From the NCBI RefSeq assembly GCF_007559435.1, contig NZ_VMBP01000005.1, positions 248,001-312,000 of the forward strand: a stretch of 64,000 nucleotides of DNA, in the 5' to 3' direction. Positions 1-9,994 of the stretch are shown here, one piece after another (the stretch's first letter is position 1; each line of letters begins with the position of its first letter). This stretch comes from Ancylobacter moscoviensis. GTDB taxonomy: Bacteria; Pseudomonadota; Alphaproteobacteria; Rhizobiales; Xanthobacteraceae. The position numbers and the translations under genes were made by a program. Below the pieces are notes generated by a model. It ran no database searches and was not told the origin of the DNA. It saw only the letters and a list, made by a program, of their open reading frames with translations.

Positions 1-947
1 AGCACTGTGTCGTCGGCCCGGTCGTCGCCGGCGATGCGGTCGAGCAGGCGCTGGGCGGCGTGCCGGCCGATGGCCTCGCGCGGCTGGCGGATGGTCGAGA
101 GCGGCGGCGTCATGTGCGCGACCAGTTCGATGTCGTCGAAACCCATGACCGAGACGTCGCGCGGCACCGTTATGCCATGGTGCTGGACTTCGCCGATGAA
201 ACCGCAGGCCATGGCATCGCTGGCGAGGAAGACGGCGGTCGGGCGCTCTGCCCGCGGCACGGCGAGCCATTCGGCGCCGGCGCGGCGGCCCGATTCCAGC
301 GTGAAATCGCCGGGGAAGACGCGCGGTGCCGGCAGGCCGTGCGCGGCGAGCGCCTGCTCGGTGCCGGCCAGCCGGGCCTCGCTCAGCACATTGCCGGGCG
401 GGCCGGCGACATGGGCGATCCGCGTATGGCCGAGTTCGATGAGGTGTTCGACCGCCATGACCGCTCCCTGCCGGTTGTCGATCTTCACCCGTGGCGCGGC
501 GAGGCCGGGAATCCACTCGCAGGCGAGCACCACCGGCACGCGGCGGGACAGCCCTTCCGCCGGCAGCGAGCCGTCGAGCACGATCAGCCCGTCGGCCCGG
601 CTCGGCTCGGCATAGGCGAGAAGCGATTCGCCCCCCTCGGCGCGGGTATCGGCCACCAGCAGATTGTAGCCAGCCGGCGCCAGCACCGAGGCGATGCCGG
701 CGAGGATCTGCGAGAAAAACGGGTTGGACAGGTTGGGCACCAGCGCGACGACCCCGCCGGTCCGCCGGTGGCGCAGATTGCGCGCCGCCAGATTGAGCCG
801 ATAGCCGGTCTGCCGGATCGCCTCCTCCACCAGCCGCCGCGTTTCCGCGCTGACCACCTGCGGATTGGAGAGGACGCGGCTGACCGTGGCGGTGGAAACG
901 CCGGCAAGGCGCGCTACATCCACGATTTTCGGTCTCTGGTGCTCCAT
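1..947 (-). CDS. LacI-family transcriptional regulator (partial, C-terminus outside window)
   Basis: This is a DNA-binding repressor of the LacI/GalR family, reading from ATG 947 off the left edge (315 codons visible). The N-terminal helix-turn-helix is clear at about residues 8-30 (IVDVARLAGVSTATVSRVLS), followed by the hinge helix (AARNLR). A periplasmic-binding-protein-like effector domain follows, with NPFFSQILAGI near residue 75 and the typical VMGFDDIE near residue 275. About 20-30 C-terminal residues are missing. It is divergent from a sugar catabolism and ABC import operon, and two perfect LacI-type operators lie in the gap, so it probably represses that operon and itself. The effector is likely a sugar or its derivative but cannot be named. 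Confidence 0.93.
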   Translation of the reverse strand, partial: MEHQRPKIVDVARLAGVSTATVSRVLSNPQVVSAETRRLVEEAIRQTGYRLNLAARNLRHRRTGGVVALVPNLSNPFFSQILAGIASVLAPAGYNLLVADTRAEGGESLLAYAEPSRADGLIVLDGSLPAEGLSRRVPVVLACEWIPGLAAPRVKIDNRQGAVMAVEHLIELGHTRIAHVAGPPGNVLSEARLAGTEQALAAHGLPAPRVFPGDFTLESGRRAGAEWLAVPRAERPTAVFLASDAMACGFIGEVQHHGITVPRDVSVMGFDDIELVAHMTPPLSTIRQPREAIGRHAAQRLLDRIAGDDRADDTV

Positions 948-1012
948 TGCCCCTCCATAGACGGGCGGTGGGGCGGCTGGCAATCCGCCGGGATTGTCGG
1001 CGTCACCCCTCT

Positions 1013-1026
1013 TGCAACCGATTTCA
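1013..1026. promoter_or_regulatory. LacI-family operator, copy 1
   Basis: The sequence TGCAACCGATTTCA fits the LacI/GalR palindrome TGNAANCGNTTNCA with its central CG. It lies in the 160-bp gap between the divergent LacI gene and the sugar operon, 32 bp (about three helical turns) from a second copy in the same orientation. Confidence 0.75.
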
Positions 1027-1044
1027 TAACTCCGCTACGCTGAA

Positions 1045-1058
1045 TGCAACCGATTACA
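1045..1058. promoter_or_regulatory. LacI-family operator, copy 2
   Basis: TGCAACCGATTACA matches the TGNAANCGNTTNCA consensus. It is the copy nearer the sugar operon, about 50 bp upstream of its first start codon, where a bound repressor would block transcription. The paired arrangement suggests cooperative binding. Confidence 0.78.
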
Positions 1059-1107
1059 AAAAGAACGACGCCCGGCCGGTTACCGGCAGGGCGCATCGGG
1101 AGGAAAG

Positions 1108-2166
1108 ATGCGGACGATCAAGGGGCCGGGCCTGTTTCTGGCCCAGTTCATCGGCGCCGCCGCGCCGTTCGACAGCTGGAAAGCCATCACGCGCTGGGCG
1201 TCCGGCTGCGGCTATGTCGGCGTCCAGGTGCCCACCAACGACGCGCGCATCCTCGACCTCGACGCGGCCGCCGGCTCGCGCGACTGGTGCGCGCAATGGG
1301 CGGGGGAGGGCTCCGACAACGGCGTCGTGGTGACGGAGCTGTCGACCCATCTGCAGGGCCAACTCGTGGCGGTGCATCCCGCCTATGACGCGATGTTCGA
1401 CGCCTTCGCGCCGGCCGCCGTCCACGGCAAGCCGGCGGCGCGGCAGGAGTGGGCGGTCGAGCAGGTGAAGAAGGCGCTCATCGCCTCCCATAATCTCGGC
1501 CTCACCGCCATGGCGAGTTTCTCGGGCGCGCTGGCCTGGCCCTATGTCTACCCGTGGCCGCAGCGTCCGCCGGGGCTGGTCGAGGAAGCCTTCGACGAGT
1601 TGGCGCGCCGCTGGCGGCCGATCCTCGACCATGCGGAGGAATGCGGCGTCGACATCTGCTTCGAGATCCATCCGGGCGAGGACCTGCACGACGGCGACAG
1701 CTTCGAGATGTTCCTCGATCGCGTGGGGCACCATCCGCGCGCGAAGATGCTCTACGATCCCTCGCACTACGTGCTGCAGCAGCTCGATTATCTCGATCAC
1801 CTCGACATCTATGCCGAGCGCATCGGCATGTTCCACGTCAAGGATGCCGAGTTCAATCCGACCGGGCGCAAGGGCGTCTATGGCGGCTACCAGCCGTGGC
1901 TCGGCCGTGCCGGACGTTTCCGCAGCCCCGGCGACGGACAGGTCGATTTCGGCGCCATCTTCTCGAAATTCGCCGCGATGGATTTCGAGGGCTGGGCGGT
2001 GGTGGAGTGGGAGTGCTGCCTGAAGCATCCCGAGGACGGCGCGCGCGAGGGGGCGGCCTTCGTGAAGAGCCACATCATTCGCGTCACCGAGAAGGCCTTC
2101 GACGATTTCGCCGCCGCCGGCACCGACCGCGTCGCCAATCGCCGCCTGCTGGGGCTGGACCGATGA
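1108..2166 (+). CDS. Sugar phosphate isomerase/epimerase (xylose isomerase-like TIM barrel)
   Basis: A 352-residue protein of the AP-endonuclease-2/xylose-isomerase-like TIM-barrel family. Candidate metal ligands are in the usual order: the Glu in EIHPGE, the Asp/His in YDPSH, the His in MFHVKDAE and the Glu in VVEWE near the C-terminus. The start follows a strong ribosome binding site (GGGAGGAAAG). Members isomerise, epimerise or dehydrate keto-sugars and often pair with a Gfo/Idh/MocA dehydrogenase. That partner follows here with an ATGA overlap. The substrate is unknown; oxidation to a 3-keto sugar by the partner followed by rearrangement or elimination here is one reasonable model. Confidence 0.88.
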   Translation: MRTIKGPGLFLAQFIGAAAPFDSWKAITRWASGCGYVGVQVPTNDARILDLDAAAGSRDWCAQWAGEGSDNGVVVTELSTHLQGQLVAVHPAYDAMFDAFAPAAVHGKPAARQEWAVEQVKKALIASHNLGLTAMASFSGALAWPYVYPWPQRPPGLVEEAFDELARRWRPILDHAEECGVDICFEIHPGEDLHDGDSFEMFLDRVGHHPRAKMLYDPSHYVLQQLDYLDHLDIYAERIGMFHVKDAEFNPTGRKGVYGGYQPWLGRAGRFRSPGDGQVDFGAIFSKFAAMDFEGWAVVEWECCLKHPEDGAREGAAFVKSHIIRVTEKAFDDFAAAGTDRVANRRLLGLDR

Positions 2167-3310
2167 ACACCCCGATGCTCCACGCTCCGATCCGGCTGGG
2201 CATGGTCGGCGGCGGCAGCGGCGCCTTCATCGGCGCCGTGCACCGCATCGCCGCGCGGCTGGACGGCGAGTTCCAGCTTGTCGCTGGCGCCCTGTCCTCG
2301 ACGCCGGAGAAGGCGCGTGCCTCGGCGCAGGCGCTGGGGATCGCGCGCAGCTATGACGACTTCGCCGCCATGGCGCGGGCCGAGGCGCGGCGCAGGGACG
2401 GCATCGAGGCGGTGGCCATCGTCACTCCGAACCACATGCATGCCGAACCGGCGATTACGTTCCTCAAGCGCGGCATCCACGTGATCTGCGACAAGCCGCT
2501 GACCGCCACCCTGGCGGAAGCGCGAAAGCTCGCGAAGGTCGCCGGGCGGTCCGACGCGCTGTTCATCCTCACCCACAACTATACCGGCTATCCGATGGTG
2601 CGGCAGGCCCGCGCCATGGTTGCCGCCGGCGATCTCGGTGCACTCCGGCTGGTGCAGGTGGAATATGCGCAGGAATGGCTGACCGAGGCGGCGGAGAAGC
2701 ACGGCTCCAAGCAGGCGGAATGGCGCACCGACCCGGCGCGTTCCGGCGCGGGTGGTGCGACGGGGGACATCGGCACCCACGCCTACAACCTCGCCTGCTT
2801 CGTCTCCGGCCTGACGCCGGAAGCGCTGGCGGCGGACCTTTCCAGCTTCGTGCCGGGACGCGCGCTCGACGACAACGCCCATGTGCTGTTGCGCTTCGCC
2901 GGCGGCGCGCGCGGCATGCTCTGGGCGAGCCAGGTGGCGCCGGGCAACGAGAACGGGCTGCGCCTGCGCCTCTACGGCGAGAAGGGCGGGCTGGAATGGG
3001 CGCAGGAAGACCCGAACCGCCTGTGGTTCACGCCCTTCGGCGAACCCAGGCGCCTCATCACCCGTAGCGGTGCCGGCGCCGGGCCGGAAGCGGCGCGGGT
3101 CTCGCGCATTCCGCCCGGCCATCCCGAGGGCTATCTCGAAGCCTTCGCCAACATCTACGCCGAGGCGGCCCGCGCCATCCGCGCCCGCCAGACGGGTGAG
3201 GCGCCCCCCGAAGGCATGGTCTATCCGACGCTGGCGGACGGGCTCGCCGGCATGCGTTTCGTCGAGGCCTGCGTGCGGTCCTCGCAACGCAACGCCTCCT
3301 GGGTGACGCT

Positions 3311-3314
<4 letters not shown>
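2163..3314 (+). CDS. Gfo/Idh/MocA-family NAD(P)-dependent oxidoreductase
   Basis: A 383-residue sugar dehydrogenase-like protein. The N-terminal Rossmann motif GMVGGGSGAFIGAVHR lies at about residues 12-27. The conserved (E/D)KP motif appears as CDKPLT near residue 112, and the C-terminal half has DIGTHAYNLACF with the conserved catalytic-region Asp and His. The ATG overlaps the previous stop by 4 bp and the ORF ends in a 4-bp overlap with the ABC ATPase gene, so translation is probably coupled. It likely oxidises an imported sugar or inositol-like polyol for the upstream isomerase. Substrate and cofactor preference cannot be read from the sequence. Confidence 0.9.
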
Positions 3315-4832
<1,518 letters not shown>

Positions 4833-4840
<8 letters not shown>

Positions 4841-5834
4841 CACCGCCCTTTCCCGCCCCGCCGGCGCCTCGCGCCTGCCGGCCCTCTCGGCCCTCGGCCC
4901 GCTGCTGGCGCTGATCCTGCTGGTGATCCTCGGCGCCGTGCTGAACGACAATTTCCTTTCCGCCGGCAACATCACCAACGTGCTGGCCCGTTCGGCCTTC
5001 ATCGGCATGATCGCGGTGGGCATGACCTTCGTCATCACCTCCGGCGGGCTCGACCTGTCGGTGGGCTCGATGGCCGCCTTCATCGCCGGGGTGATGATCC
5101 TCGCCATGAACGCGCTGCTGCCGTCGATGGGCGTCGGCGTGCCGTTGATCCTGGTCGGCATGGCCATCGCGCTGGCGGTGGGGCTGCTGGCGGGGCTGGC
5201 CAACGGGCTGCTGGTCACACGCGCCGGCATCGAGCCGTTCATCGTCACGCTCGGCACCATGGGCATCTTCCGCTCGCTGGTGACGTGGCTGGCCGATGGC
5301 GGAACGATCAGCCTCGACTTCGCGGTGCGCCAGCTCTACCGGCCGGTCTACTACTCCGGGCTGTTCGGTGTCGCCTGGCCGATCCTCGTCTTCGCGGCCG
5401 TCGCCGTCGCCGGGCAGGTCGCCATGCGCCATACGCGCTTCGGCCGCTATTGCGAGGCCATCGGCTCCAACGACAAGGTGGCGCGCTACTCGGCCGTCGG
5501 GGTCGAGGGGGTGCGGCTGATGACCTACGTGCTGCTCGGCCTGCTCGTCGGTCTCGCCACCATCATGTACGTGCCGCGCCTCGGCTCCGCCTCGGGCTCG
5601 ACCGGCATGCTGTGGGAGCTGGAGGCCATCGCCGCCGTCATCATCGGCGGCACCGCGCTCAAGGGCGGCCATGGCCGCGTCTGGGGCACGGTGGTGGGCG
5701 TGCTGATCCTCAGCCTGATCGACAACATCCTGAACCTTGCCGACCTCGTCTCGCCCTATCTCAACGGCGCGATACAGGGCGTCATCATCGTGCTCGCGGT
5801 GGTTCTCCAGCGCGGGAAATCATCATCCGCCTGA
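4833..5834 (+). CDS. Sugar ABC transporter permease (RbsC type)
   Basis: A 333-residue integral membrane protein with about eight to ten hydrophobic segments, beginning with LLALILLVILGAVL near residue 25. The conserved motif TSGGLDLSVGS lies near residue 70, and the ATPase-contact region is followed by ALKGGHGRVWGTVVGVLIL near the C-terminus. This is the BPD_transp_2 family (ribose, xylose, inositol importers). It overlaps the ATPase gene and is followed 26 bp later by the binding protein. Confidence 0.95.
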
Positions 5835-5860
5835 GAGCGGAGAAACGGGAGGAAACAACA

Positions 5861-6820
5861 ATGGAACGCAGGACTTTCCTCGTCTCGACCGCAGCGGCGG
5901 TCGCGGCCGCCGGCCTCGCCACGCCGGCGATGGCGCAGGACAAGAAGGCGGTGATCGGCGTCTCGATCCCCTCCGCCACGCACGGCTTCATGGGCGGGCT
6001 GAACTGGCACGCGCAGGAGACCATCAAGCGGCTCAAGGCGACCTATCCCAACCTCGACTTCGTGCTCGCCACCGCCGGGGCGGTCGGCAAGCAGGTGAAC
6101 GACATCGAGGACATGATGGCGACCCGCAACATCGACGCGCTGGTGGTGCTGCCCTTCGAATCCGAGCCGCTGACGAGCCCCGTCAAGGCGGTGAAGGACG
6201 CGGGCAAGTGGGTGACGGTGGTCGACCGCGGCCTCGCCCAGGCGGGGATCGAGGATCTCTATGTCGCCGGCGACAACACTGCCTTCGGCCGGGTAGCGGG
6301 CGAGTACTTCAAGGCGAACCTCAAGCCCGGCGCCAAGATCGTGGTCCTGCGGGGCATCCCCACCACGCTCGACAATGAGCGCGTCGACGCCTTCAAGGCG
6401 GCCGTCGACGGATCGGGGATCGAGATCCTCGACATGCAGCACGGCAACTGGAACCGGGACAAGGCTTTCTCGGTGATGCAGGACTACCTGTCCAAGCACA
6501 AGCAGATCGACGCGGTGTGGGCGGCCGACGACGACATGGCCATCGGCGTGCTGGAGGCCATCGCGCAGGCCAGCCGCCAGAAGGAGATGTGGGTCGTCGG
6601 CGGCGCTGGCATGAAGGAGATCGTGAAGCGGATCATGGACAAGGACCCGCAGCTGCCGGTCGACGTCACCTATCCGCCGGCGCTGATCTCCACCGCGCTG
6701 GAGATCACGGCGCTGCGCTTCGTCTCCAACACGCCGGTCTATGGGCGTTTCATCATCGGCTCGACGCTGATCACGCCGGACAACGCGGCGCAGTACTACT
6801 TCCCCGACAGCCCGTTCTGA
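5861..6820 (+). CDS. Sugar ABC transporter substrate-binding protein (RbsB-like)
   Basis: A 319-residue periplasmic binding protein of the ribose-binding (Peripla_BP_4) class. It begins MERRTFLVSTAAAVAAAGLATPAMA, a signal peptide ending in AMA; the RRTFL core resembles a Tat motif. The mature part has typical features such as VLPFESEPLTSPVKAVKDAG and the hinge-region VAGDNTAFGRVAGEYF. The start follows GGGAGGAAACAACA. It is the last gene of the operon, followed by a strong hairpin. The ligand is probably a monosaccharide or polyol matching the two enzymes at the operon start. Confidence 0.93.
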   Translation: MERRTFLVSTAAAVAAAGLATPAMAQDKKAVIGVSIPSATHGFMGGLNWHAQETIKRLKATYPNLDFVLATAGAVGKQVNDIEDMMATRNIDALVVLPFESEPLTSPVKAVKDAGKWVTVVDRGLAQAGIEDLYVAGDNTAFGRVAGEYFKANLKPGAKIVVLRGIPTTLDNERVDAFKAAVDGSGIEILDMQHGNWNRDKAFSVMQDYLSKHKQIDAVWAADDDMAIGVLEAIAQASRQKEMWVVGGAGMKEIVKRIMDKDPQLPVDVTYPPALISTALEITALRFVSNTPVYGRFIIGSTLITPDNAAQYYFPDSPF

Positions 6821-6825
6821 GGCCG

Positions 6826-6859
6826 CCGCGAGGCGGGGGCATGCGTCCCCGCCTCGCGG
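6826..6859 (+). terminator. Hairpin after the sugar operon
   Basis: A perfect 13-bp inverted repeat (CCGCGAGGCGGGG / CCCCGCCTCGCGG) with an 8-base loop begins 6 bp after the binding-protein stop. No T-run follows, so it may stabilise the mRNA end rather than act as a classical intrinsic terminator. Confidence 0.55.
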
Positions 6860-6966
6860 GCATCGGTGGCGCCAGACGGCGAACGGCACTGGCATTGCAC
6901 GGGGCGTCTGCGCTATCCCGCAGCGTGCCGGCCTTGCCGGCGGCCAGCCGAAGGTGACAGAACACC

Positions 6967-7893
6967 GTGCCCGATCTCGACCTCATCGTCCGCGAAATCG
7001 CCGAAGAGATGCGCGCCCGCCCGGATCGCGGCGAGGTGGCGAGCTATATTCCCGAGCTGGCCGGCGTCGATCCGAACGCCTTCGGCATCGCCGTGGTCAG
7101 CGGCGACGGGCAGGTGGCCGTCGGCGGCGATGCCGACGTGCCCTTCTCCATCCAGAGCATCTCGAAGGTGTTCACCCTCACTTTGGCGCTCGGCAAGATC
7201 GGCGACCGGCTGTGGCGGCGGGTGGGGCGCGAACCGTCGGGCAGCCCGTTCAACTCCATCGTGCAGCTGGAGGCGGAGCACGGCATTCCGCGCAACCCCT
7301 TCATCAATGCCGGCGCCATCGCCGTCACCGACGTCATCCTCTCCGGCCACCAGCCGCGCGAGGCGCTGGGCGAGATCCTGCGCTTCATGCACTTCCTCGC
7401 CGAGGATGGCGGCATCGGCATCGACGAGGCGGTCGCCGCCTCCGAACAGCGCACCGGCTTCCGCAACCGGGCGCTGGCGAACTACATGAAGTCGTTCGAG
7501 GTGCTGGAGAATCCGGTCGACTTCACGCTCGGCGTCTATTTCCACCACTGCGCCATCGCCATGAGCTGCCGCCAGCTTGCCATGGCCGGGCGCTTCCTGG
7601 CCCATGGCGGGCGCAATCCGGCGACGGGGTTCTCGGTGGTGTCGCCGGAGCGGGCGCGGCGCATCAACGCCATCATGCTGACCTGCGGCCATTATGACGG
7701 CTCGGGCGAGTTCGCCTATCGCGTCGGTCTGCCGGGAAAGAGCGGGGTAGGGGGTGGCATCCTGGCCATCGCGCCGGGCAAGGCCTCGATCGCGGTCTGG
7801 TCGCCGGGGCTCGACGCCAGCGGCAATTCCCATCTCGGCCGCATCGCGCTGGAAGCGCTGACCCAGCGGCTCGGCTGGTCGATCTTCGGCTAG
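6967..7893 (+). CDS. glsA: Glutaminase (beta-lactamase-fold, GlsA/YbaS type)
   Basis: A 308-residue serine glutaminase hydrolysing glutamine to glutamate and ammonia in the cytoplasm. The SxxK catalytic pair is visible at Ser64 and Lys67 ([10 protein letters not shown]). Family motifs follow: [21 protein letters not shown], and the C-terminal [12 protein letters not shown]. Length is normal for the family. Translation starts at GTG 6967 after AGGTGA. The gene converges on the small gstI gene, with glnII (glutamine synthetase II) beyond it, so glutamine breakdown and synthesis sit side by side. Confidence 0.95.
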   Translation: MPDLDLIVREIAEEMRARPDRGEVASYIPELAGVDPNAFGIAVVSGDGQVAVGGDADVPFSIQSISKVFTLTLALGKIGDRLWRRVGREPSGSPFNSIVQLEAEHGIPRNPFINAGAIAVTDVILSGHQPREALGEILRFMHFLAEDGGIGIDEAVAASEQRTGFRNRALANYMKSFEVLENPVDFTLGVYFHHCAIAMSCRQLAMAGRFLAHGGRNPATGFSVVSPERARRINAIMLTCGHYDGSGEFAYRVGLPGKSGVGGGILAIAPGKASIAVWSPGLDASGNSHLGRIALEALTQRLGWSIFG

Positions 7894-7920
7894 CGGGCGC
7901 TCGCCATCCGCCGGATATGA

Positions 7921-7954
7921 CAAGAGGGCCGGACGGTCGGTCGCGGCCCTCTTG
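7921..7954. terminator. Hairpin between convergent glsA and gstI
   Basis: A perfect 11-bp stem (CAAGAGGGCCG / CGGCCCTCTTG) with a 12-base loop lies 27 bp after the glsA stop and ahead of the gstI end on the other strand. There is no clear T-run on either side. A bidirectional transcription end is plausible. Confidence 0.5.
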
Positions 7955-8009
7955 CGGAGGTATATCGAAGGCACTGTGCGCGAAACATCGTCATCGTCCG
8001 CCGATGACG

Positions 8010-8195
8010 TCAGTTCTTGCGGCCGGTGTCTTCCTGGATGGCCTCTTCGTGGTACCAGCTCCCGAAATTCACACGGGGCGATACCTTGAGGTCCTCGGAA
8101 GCACGCTGTTCGGCGCGACGGGCAGCGAGACCGGCACGACCACCGGTCGGGAACTGAACGATCTGGGCGCTTTCGCGCTGGATGTGGGTACTCAT
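8010..8195 (-). CDS. gstI: GstI-like small inhibitor of GlnII expression (DUF2735)
   Basis: A 61-residue protein of the DUF2735 family with the family hallmarks: MSTHIQRESAQIVQFP at the N-terminus, GGRAGLAARRAEQ, and NFGSWYHEEAI near the end. The ATG at 8195 has a good ribosome binding site (AAAGGAG) on the minus strand; a longer frame from 8264 lacks support. In Rhizobium leguminosarum, gstI lies divergently upstream of glnII and encodes a 63-residue protein that inhibits GlnII production; the same arrangement is seen here. A TATATA element (8246-8251) about 50 bp upstream may be part of its promoter. Homology and position are strong; the inhibitory role here is inferred. Confidence 0.85.
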   Translation of the reverse strand: MSTHIQRESAQIVQFPTGGRAGLAARRAEQRASEDLKVSPRVNFGSWYHEEAIQEDTGRKN

Positions 8196-8534
8196 TGCAC
8201 GTTTCTCCTTTCCCGCTGCGCGTTCCCGCGTCAGCGCTTTGGATCTATATAACACCTTTTGCATGGCGTTTACGCAATATGCTTATTTTACGTTCACAAT
8301 GAGCGTAGAAATTGTGCACCGCCAAAGCCGGCCCTAAGGGTCTGCGGGATAACGCGGCTTCCGCCCTTCCGGTTGCGTGTCCGGGTGCGGCGCAGCGGCA
8401 ACACCGATCGCGGGGCGGGGCGTCAACTCCCGCTGGATTCAGGCGAATCATACCGCTGCTCGATCGGCTGATCCGGCCCGTCGCGTGCCTCCCGCCCCGG
8501 GAAAGTCCCTGTGCGCACGCGGTCTCTCCCCACT

Positions 8535-8550
8535 TGGCACGGTTAATGCT
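8535..8550 (+). promoter_or_regulatory. Sigma-54 (-24/-12) promoter of glnII
   Basis: TGGCACGGTTAATGCT matches the sigma-54 consensus TGGCACGNNNNTTGCW at all fixed positions but one, with GG and GC correctly spaced. It lies 97 bp upstream of the glnII start in the 450-bp gap shared with divergent gstI. A half-site TGCACC at 8315-8320 and GTGCGCAC at 8511-8518 could belong to NtrC sites, but neither is a full consensus. Nitrogen control by NtrC is the expected regulation for glnII in rhizobia. Confidence 0.82.
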
Positions 8551-8646
8551 TCTAAGAACGTCAGCCGTTGGCGGTCGATCCTTCTCGCGCGGCCGGCAAA
8601 GCGACCTGGGGTGCTGCACCGGGTCATTAGCTATGAGAGACACGCA

Positions 8647-9681
8647 ATGACGAAGTACAAACTCGAGTACATTTGGCTCGACGGTTACAAGCCGACCCCG
8701 AACCTGCGCGGCAAGACGCAGATCAAGGAATTCGACCACTTCCCCTCGCTCGAAGAGCTGCCGCTCTGGGGGTTCGACGGTTCGTCCACGGAGCAGGCCG
8801 AGGGCCGCAGCTCCGACTGCGTGCTGAAGCCCGTCGCGGTCTATCCCGACCCGGCCCGCAAGAACGGCGCCCTGGTGATGTGCGAAGTGATGATGCCGGA
8901 CGGCGTCACCCCGCACCCGTCCAACGCCCGTGCGACCATCCTGGATGACGAAGGCGCCTGGTTCGGCTTCGAGCAGGAATACTTCTTCTACAAGGACGGC
9001 CGTCCGCTCGGCTTCCCCGAGCATGGCTATCCGGCTCCGCAGGGCCCGTACTACACCGGCGTCGGCTTCAAGAACGTCGGCGACGTCGCCCGCGAGATCG
9101 TCGAAGAGCACCTCGAGCTCTGCCTCGAGGCCGGGATCAACCACGAAGGCATCAATGCGGAAGTCGCGAAGGGCCAGTGGGAATTCCAGATCTTCGGCAA
9201 GGGCTCCAAGAAGGCCGCCGACGAAGTGTGGATGGCCCGCTACCTGCTGCTCCGCCTGACCGAGAAGTATGGCGTGGACATCGAGTTCCACTGCAAGCCG
9301 CTCGGCGACACCGACTGGAACGGTTCGGGCATGCACTGCAACTTCTCCACGAAGTTCATGCGTGAAGTGGGCGGCAAGGATTACTTCGAGGCCCTGATGG
9401 CGGCTTTCGCCAAGAACCTCGACGACCACATCGCCGTCTACGGTCCGGACAACCACATGCGTCTGACCGGCAAGCACGAGACGGCGCCGTGGAACAAGTT
9501 CTCCTACGGCGTGGCCGACCGCGGCGCTTCCATCCGCGTCCCGCACTCGTTCATCCGCAACGACTACAAGGGCTATCTCGAGGATCGCCGCCCGAATTCC
9601 CAGGGCGACCCCTACCAGATCGCTTCCCAGGTCCTGAAGACGATCTCGGAAGTCCCCGCCAAGTCCGCCGCTGCGGCGTGA
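8647..9681 (+). CDS. glnII: Glutamine synthetase type II (GSII)
   Basis: A 344-residue eukaryotic-type glutamine synthetase making glutamine from glutamate, ammonia and ATP. It starts MTKYKLEYIWLDGYKPTPNL and has DHFPSLEELPLWGFDGSSTEQ, the active-site Glu motif WFGFEQEYFFY, the SGMHCNFSTKFMR motif and EDRRPNSQGDPYQ near the end. The length is typical of rhizobial GlnII, which is not adenylylated like GlnA. It is transcribed from a sigma-54 promoter, is divergent from its putative inhibitor gstI, and ends in an intrinsic terminator. Confidence 0.97.
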   Translation: MTKYKLEYIWLDGYKPTPNLRGKTQIKEFDHFPSLEELPLWGFDGSSTEQAEGRSSDCVLKPVAVYPDPARKNGALVMCEVMMPDGVTPHPSNARATILDDEGAWFGFEQEYFFYKDGRPLGFPEHGYPAPQGPYYTGVGFKNVGDVAREIVEEHLELCLEAGINHEGINAEVAKGQWEFQIFGKGSKKAADEVWMARYLLLRLTEKYGVDIEFHCKPLGDTDWNGSGMHCNFSTKFMREVGGKDYFEALMAAFAKNLDDHIAVYGPDNHMRLTGKHETAPWNKFSYGVADRGASIRVPHSFIRNDYKGYLEDRRPNSQGDPYQIASQVLKTISEVPAKSAAAA

Positions 9682-9762
9682 GGAATTGCGCGGCGGGGTG
9701 GGGCGCTGGTGCGCTTTGCCCCGTTGCCCGAACCTCCTGAGACGGACCTTCCGTCTCCTTCA

Positions 9763-9797
9763 AGCCAGTCCCGGTAACGGGGCTGGCTTTTGTTTTT
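9763..9797 (+). terminator. Intrinsic terminator of glnII
   Basis: An 11-bp stem (AGCCAGTCCCG / CGGGGCTGGCT, one G-U pair) with a GTAA loop is followed by TTTTGTTTTTG. A smaller 7-bp hairpin (GAGACGG / CCGTCTC, 9739-9757) lies just before it. Confidence 0.88.
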
Positions 9798-9840
9798 GTG
9801 CCGGGTAAGCCCGTCCCGGTCCATGGCGCGCCTGCGCGAG

Positions 9841-9934
9841 GTCATCCCCGGGCTTGACCCGGGGATCCACGATGTGGGCCGGGCGCATGGATACCGAGGA
9901 CGTGGATGACCGAACCGAGCCCGGCCATGACGGC
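9841..9934. repeat. Dispersed intergenic inverted repeat, copy A
   Basis: A 94-bp element. The left arm begins GTCATCCCCGGGCTTGACCC and ends ATCCACG; the right arm begins CGTGGAT and ends GAGCCCGGCCATGACGG, its imperfect inverse. The left arm can also fold on itself (CCCCGGG / CCCGGGG). Two more copies occur at 25820-25909 and 44339-44432. It occupies most of the space between glnII and the converging phospholipase D gene. Confidence 0.8.
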
Positions 9935-9994
9935 GTTGACGCGGGTATGGTCGTCGAGGAGGTCCGGTTCTGCGGAACCTCGCGGCCCGGCCGT

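Noticed and set aside
1554-2162. Upstream in-frame extension of the Gfo/Idh gene
   Set aside because: It overlaps the isomerase gene in another frame with Arg-rich shadow composition. ATG 2163 overlaps the preceding stop and begins the true Rossmann domain.
8196-8264. N-terminal extension of gstI to 8264
   Set aside because: The extension covers the promoter-like TATATA and the ribosome binding site. ATG 8195 has AAAGGAG and gives the family-typical N-terminus.
9841-9934. Inverted repeat as insertion-sequence ends
   Set aside because: The arms are only about 30 bp apart with no transposase gene or target duplication visible, so it is called a dispersed repeat instead.
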